Of a stretch of DNA of 64,000 nt, positions 18,519 through 26,718 are shown one piece after another. Under the pieces are notes generated by a model. That model ran no database searches, had not been told where the DNA came from, and saw only the letters and a list, made by a program, of their open reading frames with translations. Origin of the DNA: Treponema zioleckii (lineage in GTDB: Bacteria; Spirochaetota; Spirochaetia; Treponematales; Treponemataceae); the NCBI RefSeq assembly GCF_014737315.1, contig NZ_JPUF01000004.1, forward strand, positions 20,109 through 84,108, given 5' to 3'. The translations under genes were made by a program, and so were the position numbers. Within the stretch, counting starts at the first letter, position 1. The number at the start of each line of letters is the position of its first letter.

Positions 18519-19301
18519 ATGAAAAGCACGTGCAGAATACAGAAAAATAAATTTTTATCGATTTTGTTTTCTATTTTCGCATGTGCTTTTTTTTATTCAT
18601 GTGGTTTGGATTCTGTAATTACGGTGAATGAGCCGTATGTCACTTATAACAGTCCTCTTTATTCAAGTGAAGATTATTTGACTTGGTATTTTGATTTTCG
18701 GACGCAGGAAAATCAGGATATTGAGTCGCCGAATTCATTTGTTGGAACGGAAATCTATTATAAAATTTACAATAATTATTCAAATTTGCTGAGCCAGAGA
18801 AATGCGATTTTGAGCGTTAACAGTGCTAGTAATGGAACTTCTGCCGCAACGAAGATGATTGATACGTATTCGTACCAGCCTTTGGGAACGAAGCCTGTTC
18901 AGTCAACGTCGGTTTTTATTCCTAATGACGGTTCGAACAGGCGGGTTGTTATTCGTTTGAAAACATATACGGGGCAGGAAAATTATTCTGGCGACAATAA
19001 GGAGCAGTTTGTTTCTTGTGTAAAAATTGAAAATGTGGAGCAGCCTTATATTCCGTATAGAAATGGTAACTCAAAGTCGTTCGATTTTTTTGACGATGAT
19101 GACAGCGATTCTTCCAGCTCTGTTGATGTGGAGCCAGAAGACGGTGATGCTGATTTTTATTATTCGTCATCGGCGAGTGAGAGCGATACATATTATGTGC
19201 AGATGTTTGCTGTATCGGTTGCGTTTTCCACAGATTCGCTTGCGAACACTTACAGCCTTGTTTTGGATTTGGGGTCTGTTCCGATTCGTAAGGGCGAATA
19301 A
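18519..19301 (+). CDS. Lipoprotein of unknown function
   Basis: 260 residues. Signal peptide with lipobox FYSC (Cys about residue 28), so it is probably lipid-anchored. The mature part is beta-rich with Asp/Ser-rich low complexity around residues 190-220 (DDDDSDSSSSVD). No family recognised. No clear Shine-Dalgarno. Confidence 0.65.
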   Translation: MKSTCRIQKNKFLSILFSIFACAFFYSCGLDSVITVNEPYVTYNSPLYSSEDYLTWYFDFRTQENQDIESPNSFVGTEIYYKIYNNYSNLLSQRNAILSVNSASNGTSAATKMIDTYSYQPLGTKPVQSTSVFIPNDGSNRRVVIRLKTYTGQENYSGDNKEQFVSCVKIENVEQPYIPYRNGNSKSFDFFDDDDSDSSSSVDVEPEDGDADFYYSSSASESDTYYVQMFAVSVAFSTDSLANTYSLVLDLGSVPIRKGE

Positions 19302-19397
19302 TTTTTTTGTTTTGAAAAAAATACTAAAAAATTAAAAAAAATATATATTTTTCTATTGATTAATTTTTTTGAGCGTGCTATATTAGTTATCACCAAC

Positions 19398-19472
19398 GAG
19401 ATTGTAGCTCAGCTGGATTAGAGCATCTGCCTTCTAAGCAGAGGGTCGCTGGTTCGAGCCCAGTCAGTCTCA
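19398..19472 (+). tRNA. tRNA-Arg (anticodon UCU)
   Basis: Complete cloverleaf: acceptor 19398-19404 with 19465-19471 (one G-U pair), D arm GCTC...GAGC, anticodon stem TCTGC/GCAGA with loop CTTCTAA giving anticodon TCT, T arm 19448-19464 with loop TTCGAGC. CCA is not encoded. It reads AGA/AGG codons. Confidence 0.95.
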
Positions 19473-19476
19473 GGTT

Positions 19477-19505
19477 AAGCCGAAGATTTATTCTTCGGCT
19501 TTTTG
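19477..19505 (+). terminator. tRNA-Arg terminator
   Basis: 9-bp stem (19478-19486 with 19492-19500), 5-base loop and T run 19500-19504 directly after the tRNA. Confidence 0.88.
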
Positions 19506-19680
19506 TTTTTGGGTGTGTTTTTTTACCCGCCTGTAATGTTTATAGACTGCATGTTTTGTTTGAAAGTGAATTTTTGAGGTGGTGTGCTACCAAGCAGAAA
19601 TGAAAAGAGCCGCCCTGTATGAAACTCGGTAGAGTTTCTGGAGCAGCCCTGTTTTTGTGTGTGCCGTTTTATTTCATCTT

Positions 19681-20802
19681 CTATCGGCTGATTTTTAGGT
19701 GATTCCAGAAGTTGTGATCTTCCTGACCGACTCGCCAAAATCCTATGCGGTTGATGTTGATTTCTTTGTACATTTGGCATTTTATTTTTAGCGAGAGCAT
19801 GTCATCGAACCAGCCTGTGAGGGTGACGGTTTTTTCGAACTGGTAGTATGGCACTCCGAATTCGTCACGCTGCATTTGTGCGCTTTTTTCGTTTCGGATT
19901 CGTTCCATGCCTTCGTGGTACCATGCGCGTCCGCCCTCCCTGTCGTTTGTCCAGATTCTGCCGTAGAATGAGATTCCCATTATGAGTTTGTTTTCTGGAA
20001 TTACGGTTTTTGCGTACTCTGCGATTCGCTTGCACCAATCGGTTGAGCCGATTGCGCCTGGCGCGCTCGTTGACCAGTGCTCGTCGTAGGCCATTATGAG
20101 GATTTTGTCCACGATTTTTGCGAGGTCGGCGTAATCGTACTGGTCGTTCTGCAAAGTTTTTGTGCGTGCGGGAATTGCTACCGTGAGCGGTTTGTTTCCG
20201 AGCTTACGTTTTAGAATCTTTAAGAATTCCAAAAAATTTTCTTTGTCGCGTTTTTTTACTAGTTCCCAGTCAACTTGCAGGCCGTCGTAAGTTTTTGCGG
20301 CTTCTACAAGCTGATTTATAATCCGGTTTCTTAGCGGCAGACTTGGGTCGAGGAGCAGGTGAGTCTGGCTTGATGAGTCGCAGCTTGTTACGAGGTGAAC
20401 TCGTCCCGTGTAGTTTTTGAAGAATTTGTTTCGCGGAGGGACAGGTCCCTGTTCGCTCCAAATGTTCACTGCATCGACGAAATAACCTACGTCTGTAATA
20501 GGGTATTTGACGGAAAATTCGTGTTCGCGGCCGTTCATAACGTAGCCCCAGACTTCGCGGAATGGGATTTTTTCGTCGGTGAGCTGGAATTTTTCTTTGA
20601 GCTCAGCTTCCTTGAGTTGTATCGGGTTTTCTTCTGGCAAATTGCTTTGCCCCGCAAGCTGTTCGCTTTCGCTATTTTGAGATTGCTGTGCTTCCGGTGC
20701 CTGATTCTGCACTTCTGCCACGTTTTTTGCGGACTGGCACGAGAATGCCAGAGCAATCAACGTTGCGAGTGCTACTGGAAGCGTTTTTTTTGTTTTTTTC
20801 AA
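19681..20802 (-). CDS. GH18-fold lipoprotein, putative glycosidase
   Basis: 373 residues. Signal peptide with lipobox AFSC (Cys at 22), a low-complexity Gln/Glu/Ser linker to ~60, then a GH18-type barrel: DGLQVDWE (catalytic Glu kept; the usual middle Asp of DGxDxDxE is Gln), IDKILIMAYDEHWSTSAPG, and LIMGISFYGRIWT. Such proteins cleave or bind N-acetylglucosamine polymers such as peptidoglycan or chitin. The missing Asp is seen in peptidoglycan-active relatives (spore-coat YaaH/YdhD type) and does not exclude activity. AGGAG lies before the ATG. Confidence 0.8.
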   Translation of the reverse strand: MKKTKKTLPVALATLIALAFSCQSAKNVAEVQNQAPEAQQSQNSESEQLAGQSNLPEENPIQLKEAELKEKFQLTDEKIPFREVWGYVMNGREHEFSVKYPITDVGYFVDAVNIWSEQGPVPPRNKFFKNYTGRVHLVTSCDSSSQTHLLLDPSLPLRNRIINQLVEAAKTYDGLQVDWELVKKRDKENFLEFLKILKRKLGNKPLTVAIPARTKTLQNDQYDYADLAKIVDKILIMAYDEHWSTSAPGAIGSTDWCKRIAEYAKTVIPENKLIMGISFYGRIWTNDREGGRAWYHEGMERIRNEKSAQMQRDEFGVPYYQFEKTVTLTGWFDDMLSLKIKCQMYKEININRIGFWRVGQEDHNFWNHLKISR

Positions 20803-20874
20803 AATTTTCTCCTTTTTTTAGTTCGAATTAAGAGGCAGAAGCTAAAACGCATGAAAAAAATATTAGACCTGTTC

Positions 20875-20978
20875 GGAAACCTATGTTTCCTCCATGTCTA
20901 TGCGAGTTTTTTCAGGCTAAAGCCTTGCAAAAACTCAGTTTTATTTGGAAGCTGTTCGAAAAGCTGAAGTTTTCGAAC
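20875..20978. repeat. Three hairpins in a row
   Basis: Between the helicase end and the GH18 gene: 20875-20880/20885-20890 (6 bp); compound hairpin 20904-20911/20929-20936 with an inner 20914-20918/20921-20925; and 20954-20962/20970-20978 (9 bp, 7-base loop). No T run of typical length; may combine terminator and processing signals, and recalls the repeat series at 5281-5562. Confidence 0.5.
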
Positions 20979-21021
20979 ACCTCTATTTTGCTAAAAAGTT
21001 ATTTTGCAGCGTTTTCTTTTA

Positions 21022-23103
21022 TTATCGGGGAGAAAAACCCGGAACTATCGGCGGAGTGAACTTTTTTCTCATATTTGAGAGAAAATCCACTGCGGTGCTC
21101 GCGTCAACTTCTTTTGACGGTTCGTGATATTCGACCAGATTCTTTGGGATTTCATCCAAAAAACGGCTCGGCTCGCTTTCTACGTTTGACTGCAAGTGTC
21201 TTCGCGTTCTGCATGATGAAATTAGGAGCTTGTCGCGCGCACGGGTTATGGCGACGTAAAAAAGTCGCCTCTCTTCTTCTACTGCGGCATCCCCGCCTTC
21301 GTCAACTGCGCGCCCGTGCGGGATAAGGCCTTCTTCGGCACCCGCGATGAACACGACCGGAAATTCGAGACCTTTTGACGCGTGGATTGTCATTAGGTTC
21401 ACTTTGCCCTTGTCGTTTTCGTCGTCCATGTCGTCGCGGCTAAGGAGCGTGATGCGGTTCAGGTATGCAAAAAGTCCTGGGTCGGAGTTGTCGGGATTTG
21501 TTTCCCACGTTTCCATTGAATTTATGAGGGAGTCGATGTTCAGAAGCTTGAATCTTGCGGCTTTTTCGGATTTTGGATTTTCTGAAATCAGGTAGTCCGG
21601 GTAGCGGATTTCTTCCACCATTGTTCGCACTTTTTTGGCGAGGCCCCTTCCGCTCAGCATGGATTTGTTGTTTTCGATGAGAGTGATGAATTCTCGGAGC
21701 GTGTCTTTTGTGCTGTCCGAAAAATCGTCCTGTTCCTTTACGACCAAGTTTGAAAGCGTAAAAAGTTCATCTTCCTGTTCGTCCGGAATTTCGATGAGTG
21801 ACTGCATTGCGTCCCAAAGCGAGCAGGAATTTGCCCTTGCGAGGATGTTTAGCTTTTCGATTGTGGTGCGACCGATTCCTCGGCGTGGCGTGTTGATTAT
21901 GCGCAGGAGGTTTACGTCATCGTCGTGGTTTGCGATTACGCGGAGGTAGGAGATTATGTCTTTGATTTCTTTTCGCTGGAAGAATGATGTTCCGCCGCTC
22001 ATCGTGTACGGAATGTTTTCTTCGAGAAAGGCTTCTTCGATTGCCCGTGACTGGGTGTTTGCTCGCATGAGAACGCAGAAATCGTCGTATTTTCGTCTGT
22101 CCGTAACGCAGATTGACTGAATCGATTCGACGATAAAATCTGCTTCGGCAGCTTCGTTTTCCGGCATGTAGATTTCGATTGGCTTTCCTTCTCCGTTGCC
22201 GCTCCAGAGTTCCTTGTCCTTGCGGTTCGTGTTGTTTTTGATGACTCCGTTTGCCGCCGCAAGAATTGTTCCGGTTGAGCGGTAGTTTTGCTCAAGACGG
22301 ATTTCTTTTACGTTCTTAAAGTCTTTTTCAAAATTGATGATGTTTTCGTAGTCTGCTCCACGCCACGAGTAGATTGACTGGTCATCGTCGCCAACGACAG
22401 CGATGTTGTCTTCCGCCAGAAGGCGCATGAATTCGTATTGCTGGTGGCTCGTGTCCTGAAATTCATCGACCATTATATATTTGTAGCGGTCACGGTATTT
22501 TTTTAGGATTTCCGGGTGTTCCTTAAAAAGTTTTATTGGCAGCGTGATTAGGTCGTCGAAGTCCACGGCGTTGTAGAGTTTCAAGCCTTCCTGGTAGCCT
22601 TCGTAAAGCTGCTTGTACATGCTATTCTCGGCATTCCAGGTTTTGCGTCCTGTTTTTATGTCGCTTATAAGAATTCCGATTTTGTACATGTCCATTGATT
22701 CCGGGGAGTAGTGAAGTTCACGTCCGGTTTCTTTGATGAGCGCGTTGCGGTCGGTTTCGTCGTAAATCGAGAAGTTTTCGCGCCAGCCGAGCTGAGTTAT
22801 GTCCTGACGGAGGATTTTTACTCCGAATGCGTGGAATGTTGATACCGTGAGGTTCTGTAATTTTTTGCCTGTAAGTTCTTTTATTCGCTCTTCCATTTCG
22901 CGAGCGGCTTTGTTCGTGAATGTGAGCGCAAGAATCGCGCTTTGCGGCACGCCCGCGTCGAGCATGTGGGCAATTCTGAATGTGATTACGCGGGTTTTTC
23001 CGCTTCCTGCGCCCGCAATAATCAAAATGGCGCCGTTGATTGTCATTACGGCTTCATATTGTTCCGGGTTCAGTTCGTTTTTCAAATCTGATAAATCTGT
23101 CAT
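21022..23103 (-). CDS. pcrA: UvrD/PcrA/Rep-family DNA helicase
   Basis: 693 residues. Superfamily 1A 3'-5' helicase. Motifs: Q-motif LNPEQYEAV, I AGAGSGKTRV, Ia LTFTNKAAREM, II VDEFQDTS, III VGDDDQSIYSWRGAD, IV LEQNYRST, V MTIHASKGLEFPVVF, VI EERRLFYVAITRA. Length is that of PcrA/Rep; UvrD or Rep are alternatives in name only. Roles: repair and clearance of replication blocks. Divergent from hexokinase with a 220-base gap that holds promoters. Confidence 0.92.
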   Translation of the reverse strand: MTDLSDLKNELNPEQYEAVMTINGAILIIAGAGSGKTRVITFRIAHMLDAGVPQSAILALTFTNKAAREMEERIKELTGKKLQNLTVSTFHAFGVKILRQDITQLGWRENFSIYDETDRNALIKETGRELHYSPESMDMYKIGILISDIKTGRKTWNAENSMYKQLYEGYQEGLKLYNAVDFDDLITLPIKLFKEHPEILKKYRDRYKYIMVDEFQDTSHQQYEFMRLLAEDNIAVVGDDDQSIYSWRGADYENIINFEKDFKNVKEIRLEQNYRSTGTILAAANGVIKNNTNRKDKELWSGNGEGKPIEIYMPENEAAEADFIVESIQSICVTDRRKYDDFCVLMRANTQSRAIEEAFLEENIPYTMSGGTSFFQRKEIKDIISYLRVIANHDDDVNLLRIINTPRRGIGRTTIEKLNILARANSCSLWDAMQSLIEIPDEQEDELFTLSNLVVKEQDDFSDSTKDTLREFITLIENNKSMLSGRGLAKKVRTMVEEIRYPDYLISENPKSEKAARFKLLNIDSLINSMETWETNPDNSDPGLFAYLNRITLLSRDDMDDENDKGKVNLMTIHASKGLEFPVVFIAGAEEGLIPHGRAVDEGGDAAVEEERRLFYVAITRARDKLLISSCRTRRHLQSNVESEPSRFLDEIPKNLVEYHEPSKEVDASTAVDFLSNMRKKFTPPIVPGFSPR

Positions 23104-23138
23104 GCAATGCAGTTTATAGAATAAAGCGTAGTTTTCCT

Positions 23139-23167
23139 AGTATAGCAAATTTATTTGCCAGTGATAA
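23139..23167 (-). promoter_or_regulatory. Promoter of the helicase gene
   Basis: On the minus strand TTATCA (23167-23162), 17-bp spacer, TATACT (23144-23139), about 30 bases before the helicase ATG. Confidence 0.5.
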
Positions 23168-23324
23168 AAATTGTCTGCCCGTGGTAAAAAAAGGAAACTC
23201 TGCAGGTTCACTCGTAACCTTCAAATCCACCTGTGCTCTGGTGGTGCGCTTAATTAAAAAAGGTACTTGTGTTTTGTGTGATTCCGACGTATTTTTAAAC
23301 ATATACTACATGAGGAGAAATAAT

Positions 23325-24611
23325 ATGTTACCAGTCGTTTCTGCGTTTCTTACGGTTCACAATTTTCCAGTTGAGATGAGCATTGCGAACGCAGTTAATT
23401 CAATTCTTTATGATATGAGGCTTGGTCTTAAAGACAGCGGAAAAAAATCAAGCGAAGCTATGTGCCGTACATGGGTTCTTCCACCAAAAGAGTTGCCTAA
23501 AAATCAGAGCGTACTTGTTATGGATGCAGGTGGAACAAACTTCCGTTCATGTCTCGTTAATTTTGATGCAGAAGGAAAAGTTTCTGTTTCTGATTTTAAG
23601 AAGACTAAAATGCCAGGAATTGAACGAGAACTTTCAAAAGAAGAATTTTTTAATCAGATTGCTGACAATATTGATTATTTAAAGAACAAGGCTGACCGAA
23701 TCGGATTCTGTTTTAGCTACGTTATGGAAATTACCAAGGACGGAGACGGAATTCCTAAAGCTTTTGCAAAGGAAGTTAAGGCTAAGGAAGTTGTTGGAGT
23801 TCCTGTTGGAAAGAGTCTTGTGGAAGTTCTTGAAAAGCGTGGCTGGAACAAGATTAAGCGCGTTACTCTCCTGAACGACACTGCTGCGGCTCTTCTTGCT
23901 GGGGCTGCAATCAGCGGAAGTGGAGTTAAGTATTCAAGCTACATCGGTTTTATTCTCGGAACGGGAATGAACGCCGCTTACATTCAGCCGAAAGATTCTT
24001 TTGTTGATTCTGATTTTAATGAGCAGATTATCGTTTGTGAGTCTGGAATGTGCGACAAAGTTGTTCATTCTGATTTTGACATTGCATTGGACAAAAAAAC
24101 GGCTTTGCCTGGCGACCATTTGCTTGAAAAGGGCTGTTCAGGACTTTATCTCGGCAAGCTCGGTTTTGAGATGTTAAATTTTGCTGCTGACAACGGACTT
24201 TTCTCTGAGGAAACTGCAAGCAAAATCCGGGAGATAAAAGAGCTTACTTTAATCGAAATGGATTCATTCCTTTATAATCCTTACAAGCCAGGTCTGATTT
24301 CTGATTTGACTTCTGATGAGAATGAAAAGCAGATTATTTATGAGCTTTTTGACGTTGCCGTTGACCGCTGCGCTCGTAATGCCGCTTCAATAATTTCTGC
24401 CTGCGCGATTCAGAGTGATGCAGGAAAGAATCCTTTGCACCCGATTTCGGTTTTGTGCAACGGAACGACTTTCTACAAAACTCACAAACTCCGTGCGCGG
24501 GTTGAAAAATATCTTGAATCTTATCTTTTTGATGAGAAAGGCATTAGCTACGAAATTGTTTCTGCTGATGATGATATTACGATTGGAACTGCCGTTGCCG
24601 GCTTGATTTAA
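23325..24611 (+). CDS. Hexokinase
   Basis: 428 residues from ATG 23325, which has GAGGAG 8 bases upstream; the open frame continues to 23040 but the added text is not hexokinase-like. Actin-fold sugar kinase: phosphate 1 loop LVMDAGGTNFRSCLVNF, sugar-binding GFCFSY, phosphate 2 LLNDTAAALLAG, and GFILGTGMNAAYI with the following E(S)GMCD. Phosphorylates glucose (or related hexoses) as entry to glycolysis. Eukaryote-like hexokinases of this kind are typical of treponemes. Confidence 0.9.
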   Translation: MLPVVSAFLTVHNFPVEMSIANAVNSILYDMRLGLKDSGKKSSEAMCRTWVLPPKELPKNQSVLVMDAGGTNFRSCLVNFDAEGKVSVSDFKKTKMPGIERELSKEEFFNQIADNIDYLKNKADRIGFCFSYVMEITKDGDGIPKAFAKEVKAKEVVGVPVGKSLVEVLEKRGWNKIKRVTLLNDTAAALLAGAAISGSGVKYSSYIGFILGTGMNAAYIQPKDSFVDSDFNEQIIVCESGMCDKVVHSDFDIALDKKTALPGDHLLEKGCSGLYLGKLGFEMLNFAADNGLFSEETASKIREIKELTLIEMDSFLYNPYKPGLISDLTSDENEKQIIYELFDVAVDRCARNAASIISACAIQSDAGKNPLHPISVLCNGTTFYKTHKLRARVEKYLESYLFDEKGISYEIVSADDDITIGTAVAGLI

Positions 24612-24627
24612 TATTCAATCTTTTTTC

Positions 24628-24660
24628 CGTCGGGGAACTTTGATTCCCCGGCGTTTTTTT
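24628..24660. terminator. Terminator between hexokinase and HD-GYP genes
   Basis: Stem 24631-24637/24644-24650, extendable on both sides, followed by a run of T (24654-24660) and preceded by T-rich sequence. Serves the convergent hexokinase gene. Confidence 0.8.
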
Positions 24661-25931
24661 TATCCGTTGTTTTCTGAATAATATCGCTCCAAATCTTTTA
24701 GGCACGCGATAAAAATTTCTTTTAAATCCGGGTCAAACTGTTTTCCCATGCCGTCAATCATAATCTGGTACGCTTTTTCAAAACTCATAGGTTCTTTGTA
24801 GCATCTTTTGCTTACAAGTGCGTCGTAAACGTCTGCAACGGACATGATTCTTGCCTCAATCGGAATTCCTTCGCCGATTTTTCCTCCGGCCGTGCCTTCC
24901 GGGTAGCCGAGTCCGTCCCACCGTTCATGGTGATAGCGGGCAATGTTGAATGCTGTGTTCACGAAAACTTCTTCTTCCACGTCCCGCAGTACGAGATTGA
25001 CGATTTCGCCGCTGTGCTCCGCGTGGGTTTTCATCGTCTTGTATTCGTCGTTGGTGAGTTTTCCGGGCTTGCATAAAATTTTGGTGTCAATAAAAATCTT
25101 TCCCAAGTCGTGCATTGGAGCCGCCCGGATTATATCCTCTCCTTTTTTTGCAGAGATTTTTGCGAATTTTGGGTTTCCGTTTCCTGCGCGGTTCCGGCGG
25201 ATTATTTCATCCACGAGGATTTTCATAACTTCGCTGGTGCGTTTTACGTGACCGCCGGTGTTTCCGTCCCGTGAGCCAATCATATCGCCGAGACTTGAAA
25301 CAATTCTTTGCTGAATTTCTTTTATGTGGACTGTCTGTTCAGCAACTTCGTCGCTCAGTTCTGTCGTGAACCGTTCAAGCATCATTTTGTATTCTTCATG
25401 CTCGCGTACTTCTGAATCAACGTCCTGTGCTCCGCAAATTACTTCTGCAGGCTCGTTCCTGTGATTCCTTTTGCAGACGATAAGACATGCTCGATACCAT
25501 CTTCCGCTATTTTGACCGTGCAAATCGCGTGATTTAAAATCCGCGCTAAAATTGTCAGTGTCTTTCAGTCTTTCTTTAAGCGTGTCGAGATTAAAAAAAT
25601 CTCTTACTTCGCGCATGTTCTCTGGAATAAAAAATGCTTCCGGGATTTCTGAAAGAGCCTTTCGGATGCTTGTGTGTTTGAGAAAATATTCATGGAGAAG
25701 GTCGGTCGTGCGAATTTCCTGAAAACTGTCATTTTCAAGATTGGCTTTGTAAAGAATCGTGTAGATTCCTGAGACCGCCTTGATTACGCTGTTCGATTCT
25801 CGCTTTAAGTTTGAGAATGTTAAGACGAACGTGATTCTGATAATCAGAAGCATGAGCCAGACGATGAACGATGCGAGGATGACTTTTGGCTTTGTTCCCT
25901 GAAAATATCCTCGCGTCAGTTTGTAGTACAT
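24660..25931 (-). CDS. Membrane HD-GYP protein, putative cyclic-di-GMP phosphodiesterase
   Basis: 423 residues. One N-terminal membrane helix (~17-40), an extracytoplasmic/sensory segment, and a C-terminal HD-GYP domain from ~200: HVKRTSEVM, AAPMHDLGKIFID (HD), MKTHAEHSGEIV, ARYHHERWDGLGYPEG (HHExxDGxGYP), MSVADVYDALVSKR. All metal-binding residues of the family are present. The family hydrolyses c-di-GMP. It overlaps or abuts the gene upstream (7-base gap), which encodes an exported protein, so the two probably form a signalling pair. Confidence 0.9.
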   Translation of the reverse strand: MYYKLTRGYFQGTKPKVILASFIVWLMLLIIRITFVLTFSNLKRESNSVIKAVSGIYTILYKANLENDSFQEIRTTDLLHEYFLKHTSIRKALSEIPEAFFIPENMREVRDFFNLDTLKERLKDTDNFSADFKSRDLHGQNSGRWYRACLIVCKRNHRNEPAEVICGAQDVDSEVREHEEYKMMLERFTTELSDEVAEQTVHIKEIQQRIVSSLGDMIGSRDGNTGGHVKRTSEVMKILVDEIIRRNRAGNGNPKFAKISAKKGEDIIRAAPMHDLGKIFIDTKILCKPGKLTNDEYKTMKTHAEHSGEIVNLVLRDVEEEVFVNTAFNIARYHHERWDGLGYPEGTAGGKIGEGIPIEARIMSVADVYDALVSKRCYKEPMSFEKAYQIMIDGMGKQFDPDLKEIFIACLKDLERYYSENNG

Positions 25932-25938
25932 CGTGCAG

Positions 25939-26559
25939 TCAAAGCCGAGTTCCAGCCCTTTTTTGTGATAAAAAAATGAATCCGATTATCGTTCTTCCGG
26001 CTTCTTCGTCAAATGCCTTTATTGGAAATTCTCCAGAGATTTCGGACGGATTGTAAATTATATAGTCACCTGGCGTTAATGGAATGTAAAGGTCTTCCGC
26101 CACGTAAAAATGTTCGAGCTTAATCGCTCCGTCATTATAATTTCGTAAATCCAGTTCCTGAACGATTTCTTTTCCTTTTTGTTTTGACTTTTGGTGAATT
26201 TCGACAGTTCCGCACCAAGAATTGTTTATGTAACATTCTTTTCGAATGTTGATTCGGAGTTTCCATTCCGTGATTGGAGCGTCGCTAAAATTTTTTACCG
26301 CGCAATCATAAGTGGAGCCTGTAAAAGTGATGATTCCGTCCCTGAATTCTATATCCCGCTTGTCCCATGAATCTGCAATGCCTGCCCTTGGATAGAGCGA
26401 AACCGTACATTCTGTGTTTTCTCGTTCAGAAACGACCCGATTTTTTTCGTTAAATTTGCGTGTTTCAAAAATATGGACAGAAAAATTCACAATTCCGATA
26501 ATCAGAAAAATACCAAAAATGGCAAAAATTATTAAATTGTATTTTTTATCTTTTTCCAT
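25939..26559 (-). CDS. Membrane-anchored exported protein with carbohydrate-binding-module-like domain
   Basis: 206 residues. N-terminal membrane helix (~9-30) and an exported beta-rich domain whose text (YDCAVKNFSDAPITEWKLRINI...INNSWCGTVEIHQ) follows the pattern of family 2 cellulose-binding-type modules: tyrosine-containing strand, aromatic 'W', N-SW-GT-E. Located 7 bases before the HD-GYP gene in the same operon. Reading: ligand sensor subunit for the phosphodiesterase. The CBM assignment is by pattern only. Confidence 0.6.
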   Translation of the reverse strand: MEKDKKYNLIIFAIFGIFLIIGIVNFSVHIFETRKFNEKNRVVSERENTECTVSLYPRAGIADSWDKRDIEFRDGIITFTGSTYDCAVKNFSDAPITEWKLRINIRKECYINNSWCGTVEIHQKSKQKGKEIVQELDLRNYNDGAIKLEHFYVAEDLYIPLTPGDYIIYNPSEISGEFPIKAFDEEAGRTIIGFIFLSQKRAGTRL

Positions 26560-26718
26560 AAAGTTTTCTCCAAAAGTTGCCTAAATATTTTACTACAGAA
26601 AATAAAAAATTTAAAAGTATTTTAGGAAAATGAATCGAAAACTTACGAATTAATTCATGATTCCTAATTTCCTCCGTCTCTGTACTATTTAAACTATTGT
26701 TATTATAATTTTTAGCCT

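Noticed and set aside
23040..23324. N-terminal extension of hexokinase
   Set aside because: Open frame but text is not kinase-like; a clear GAGGAG precedes ATG 23325.
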